NCBI GenBank assembly: GCA_014380615.1
Contig: JACMJM010000064.1
Coordinates: forward strand, 104,290 to 168,289
Direction of reading: 5' to 3'
Length of the DNA stretch: 64,000 nucleotides
Source of the DNA: Sphingobacteriaceae bacterium
Lineage (GTDB): Bacteria > Bacteroidota > Bacteroidia > Sphingobacteriales > Sphingobacteriaceae
In this document: positions 63,122-64,000 of the stretch, piece after piece
Layout: every line of letters begins with the position of its first letter
Numbering within the stretch: position 1 is the first letter of the stretch
Notes under the pieces: model-generated
Told to the model about the DNA's origin: nothing
The model's input: the letters and a program-made list of their open reading frames with translations, nothing else
The model's database searches: none
Made by a program: the position numbers and the translations under genes

Positions 63122-64000
63122 TTACTCAGCGCTTTCAGCGGCAGGAGCATCGCTTCCTGCAACTACAGTAGCTTCAGCTTCTGCAGTTACTTCTACCGGA
63201 GCAGCAGTTTTACGCTCACGACGGCCAGATGAAGCACCTTCTTCTTTAGCTTCCGGAGCATCAGCTTTCGCTTTAGCTACAGCAGCTTCTTTTTCAGCTT
63301 CGTCTTCTTTCTCGCGTTTACGCTCATCTAATCCTTCCTGAATAGCTTTGATAATGATATCAGAAATCAATTGGATTGATTTAGTAGCATCATCATTAGC
63401 CGGAATAGGGAAATCGATGTTTGAAGGATCTGAATTAGTATCTACCATTGCAAAAGTAGGTACGTTCAGTTTCAACGCCTCAGAAACAGCGATATGCTCT
63501 TTCTTAACATCAATTAAGAATAATGCAGCCGGTAAACGGTTCAGGTCAGCGATACCTCCTAAAAGGGTTTCTAACTTGATACGCTCACGCTGAATCATCA
63601 ATTTTTCTTTCTTAGAAAGTACATCGTAAGTTCCGTCTTTAGTCATCTTGTCGATGTTAGACATCTTTTTGATCGACTTACGTACTGTTGCGAAGTTAGT
63701 TAACATTCCACCTAACCAACGCTCGGTTACGAAAGGCATGTTTACTGAAGCAGCCTGAGCAGCAACGATATCCTTAGCTTGTTTTTTAGTAGCTACGAAT
63801 AATACTTTACGGCCAGATTTAACGATTTGTTTAATCGCAGCAGCAGCTTCTTCTAATTTTGTTAAAGTTTTATTTAAATCTATAATGTGGATGCCATTAC
63901 GCTCCATGAAAATGTACTGAGACATTTTCGGATCCCATTTGCGGGTAAGGTGACCAAAGTGTACACCTGCATCCAATAAATCCTGATATGTAGTTCTTGC
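63122..64000 (-). CDS. rpsB: 30S ribosomal protein S2 (start codon just beyond window edge)
   Basis: 293 codons are visible. The reading frame is open to the right edge, and the first visible residues ARTTYQDLLDAGVHFGHLTR match S2 directly after the initiator Met, so only about one codon is missing. Core motifs include KWDPKMSQYIFMERNGIHII, WLGGMLTNFATVRKSIKKM and ALFLIDVKKEHIAVSEAL. The last 60 or so residues are an Ala/Glu/Lys-rich tail absent from E. coli S2, of the kind seen in several Bacteroidota. It is followed by tsf in the same transcript. Confidence 0.97.
   Translation of the reverse strand, partial: ARTTYQDLLDAGVHFGHLTRKWDPKMSQYIFMERNGIHIIDLNKTLTKLEEAAAAIKQIVKSGRKVLFVATKKQAKDIVAAQAASVNMPFVTERWLGGMLTNFATVRKSIKKMSNIDKMTKDGTYDVLSKKEKLMIQRERIKLETLLGGIADLNRLPAALFLIDVKKEHIAVSEALKLNVPTFAMVDTNSDPSNIDFPIPANDDATKSIQLISDIIIKAIQEGLDERKREKEDEAEKEAAVAKAKADAPEAKEEGASSGRRERKTAAPVEVTAEAEATVVAGSDAPAAESAE

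Overview
The window is a chromosomal stretch of a Bacteroidota bacterium, most likely a Sphingobacteriaceae member (Pedobacter/Mucilaginibacter-like). This rests on several things seen in the sequence. One secreted polysaccharide lyase has a type IX secretion C-terminal sorting domain. Start codons mostly lack a Shine-Dalgarno sequence. Several promoters carry the Bacteroidota -7 element TAnnTTTG. An IPExxxVDY protein sits next to pyruvate kinase, and the extragenic repeats are of types common in this phylum. The genus is inference. No phage, IS element, plasmid or CRISPR array was found.

Layout. 1-5.8 kb: a truncated MG2/TonB-plug surface protein, dCTP deaminase, an overlapping pair of Sfp-type phosphopantetheinyl transferase and LipB, an SGNH lipoprotein and a DUF2752 protein. 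5.8-12.7 kb: a divergent RDD gene and a tight six-gene run (SpoIIM-like, membrane protein, DUF4129, DUF4350, MoxR ATPase, DUF58), a conserved but poorly understood membrane system. 12.7-21.7 kb, all minus strand: MscS channel, GroEL/GroES, SecG, an acidic TPR protein, LptE, a sigma-54 activator, a four-helix-bundle gene flanked by 14-bp-period repeats, and MiaB. 21.8-23.9 kb: an AsmA-like membrane protein and tRNA-Pro(GGG).

23.9-28.6 kb: a minus-strand run of six genes (membrane protein, winged-helix regulator, CreD, DUF6688-like, DUF2809, MpaB-like). It carries two near-identical palindromic operators, one before the first gene and one before creD; this is the best candidate for an undescribed self-regulated module. 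29.2-42.7 kb: a pectin/hemicellulose block (SSS transporter, GH43, Ldh-family oxidoreductase, GH35, FN3 lipoprotein, a giant PL11 rhamnogalacturonan lyase, an outer-membrane barrel, a GH10 xylanase) without SusC/SusD in the window. 42.8-53.8 kb: an unknown protein, a tetrapyrrole-methylase-fold methyltransferase, an FAD monooxygenase, an ORF6N protein, MiaE, NadD, Gmk, YicC, RNase III, FabF, AcpP, IPExxxVDY and pyruvate kinase.

53.8-54.5 kb is the only long non-coding gap. It holds the pyk terminator, hairpin-rich repeat DNA, DnaA-box-like sites and the promoter of the B12-dependent ribonucleotide reductase. 54.5-64 kb: NrdJ, a PLDc_N membrane protein, an ABC exporter, Frr, PyrH, a Uma2 nuclease, EF-Ts and ribosomal protein S2 (cut by the right edge). 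From 57.8 kb on, palindromic repeats sit directly against the stop codons of four successive minus-strand genes.
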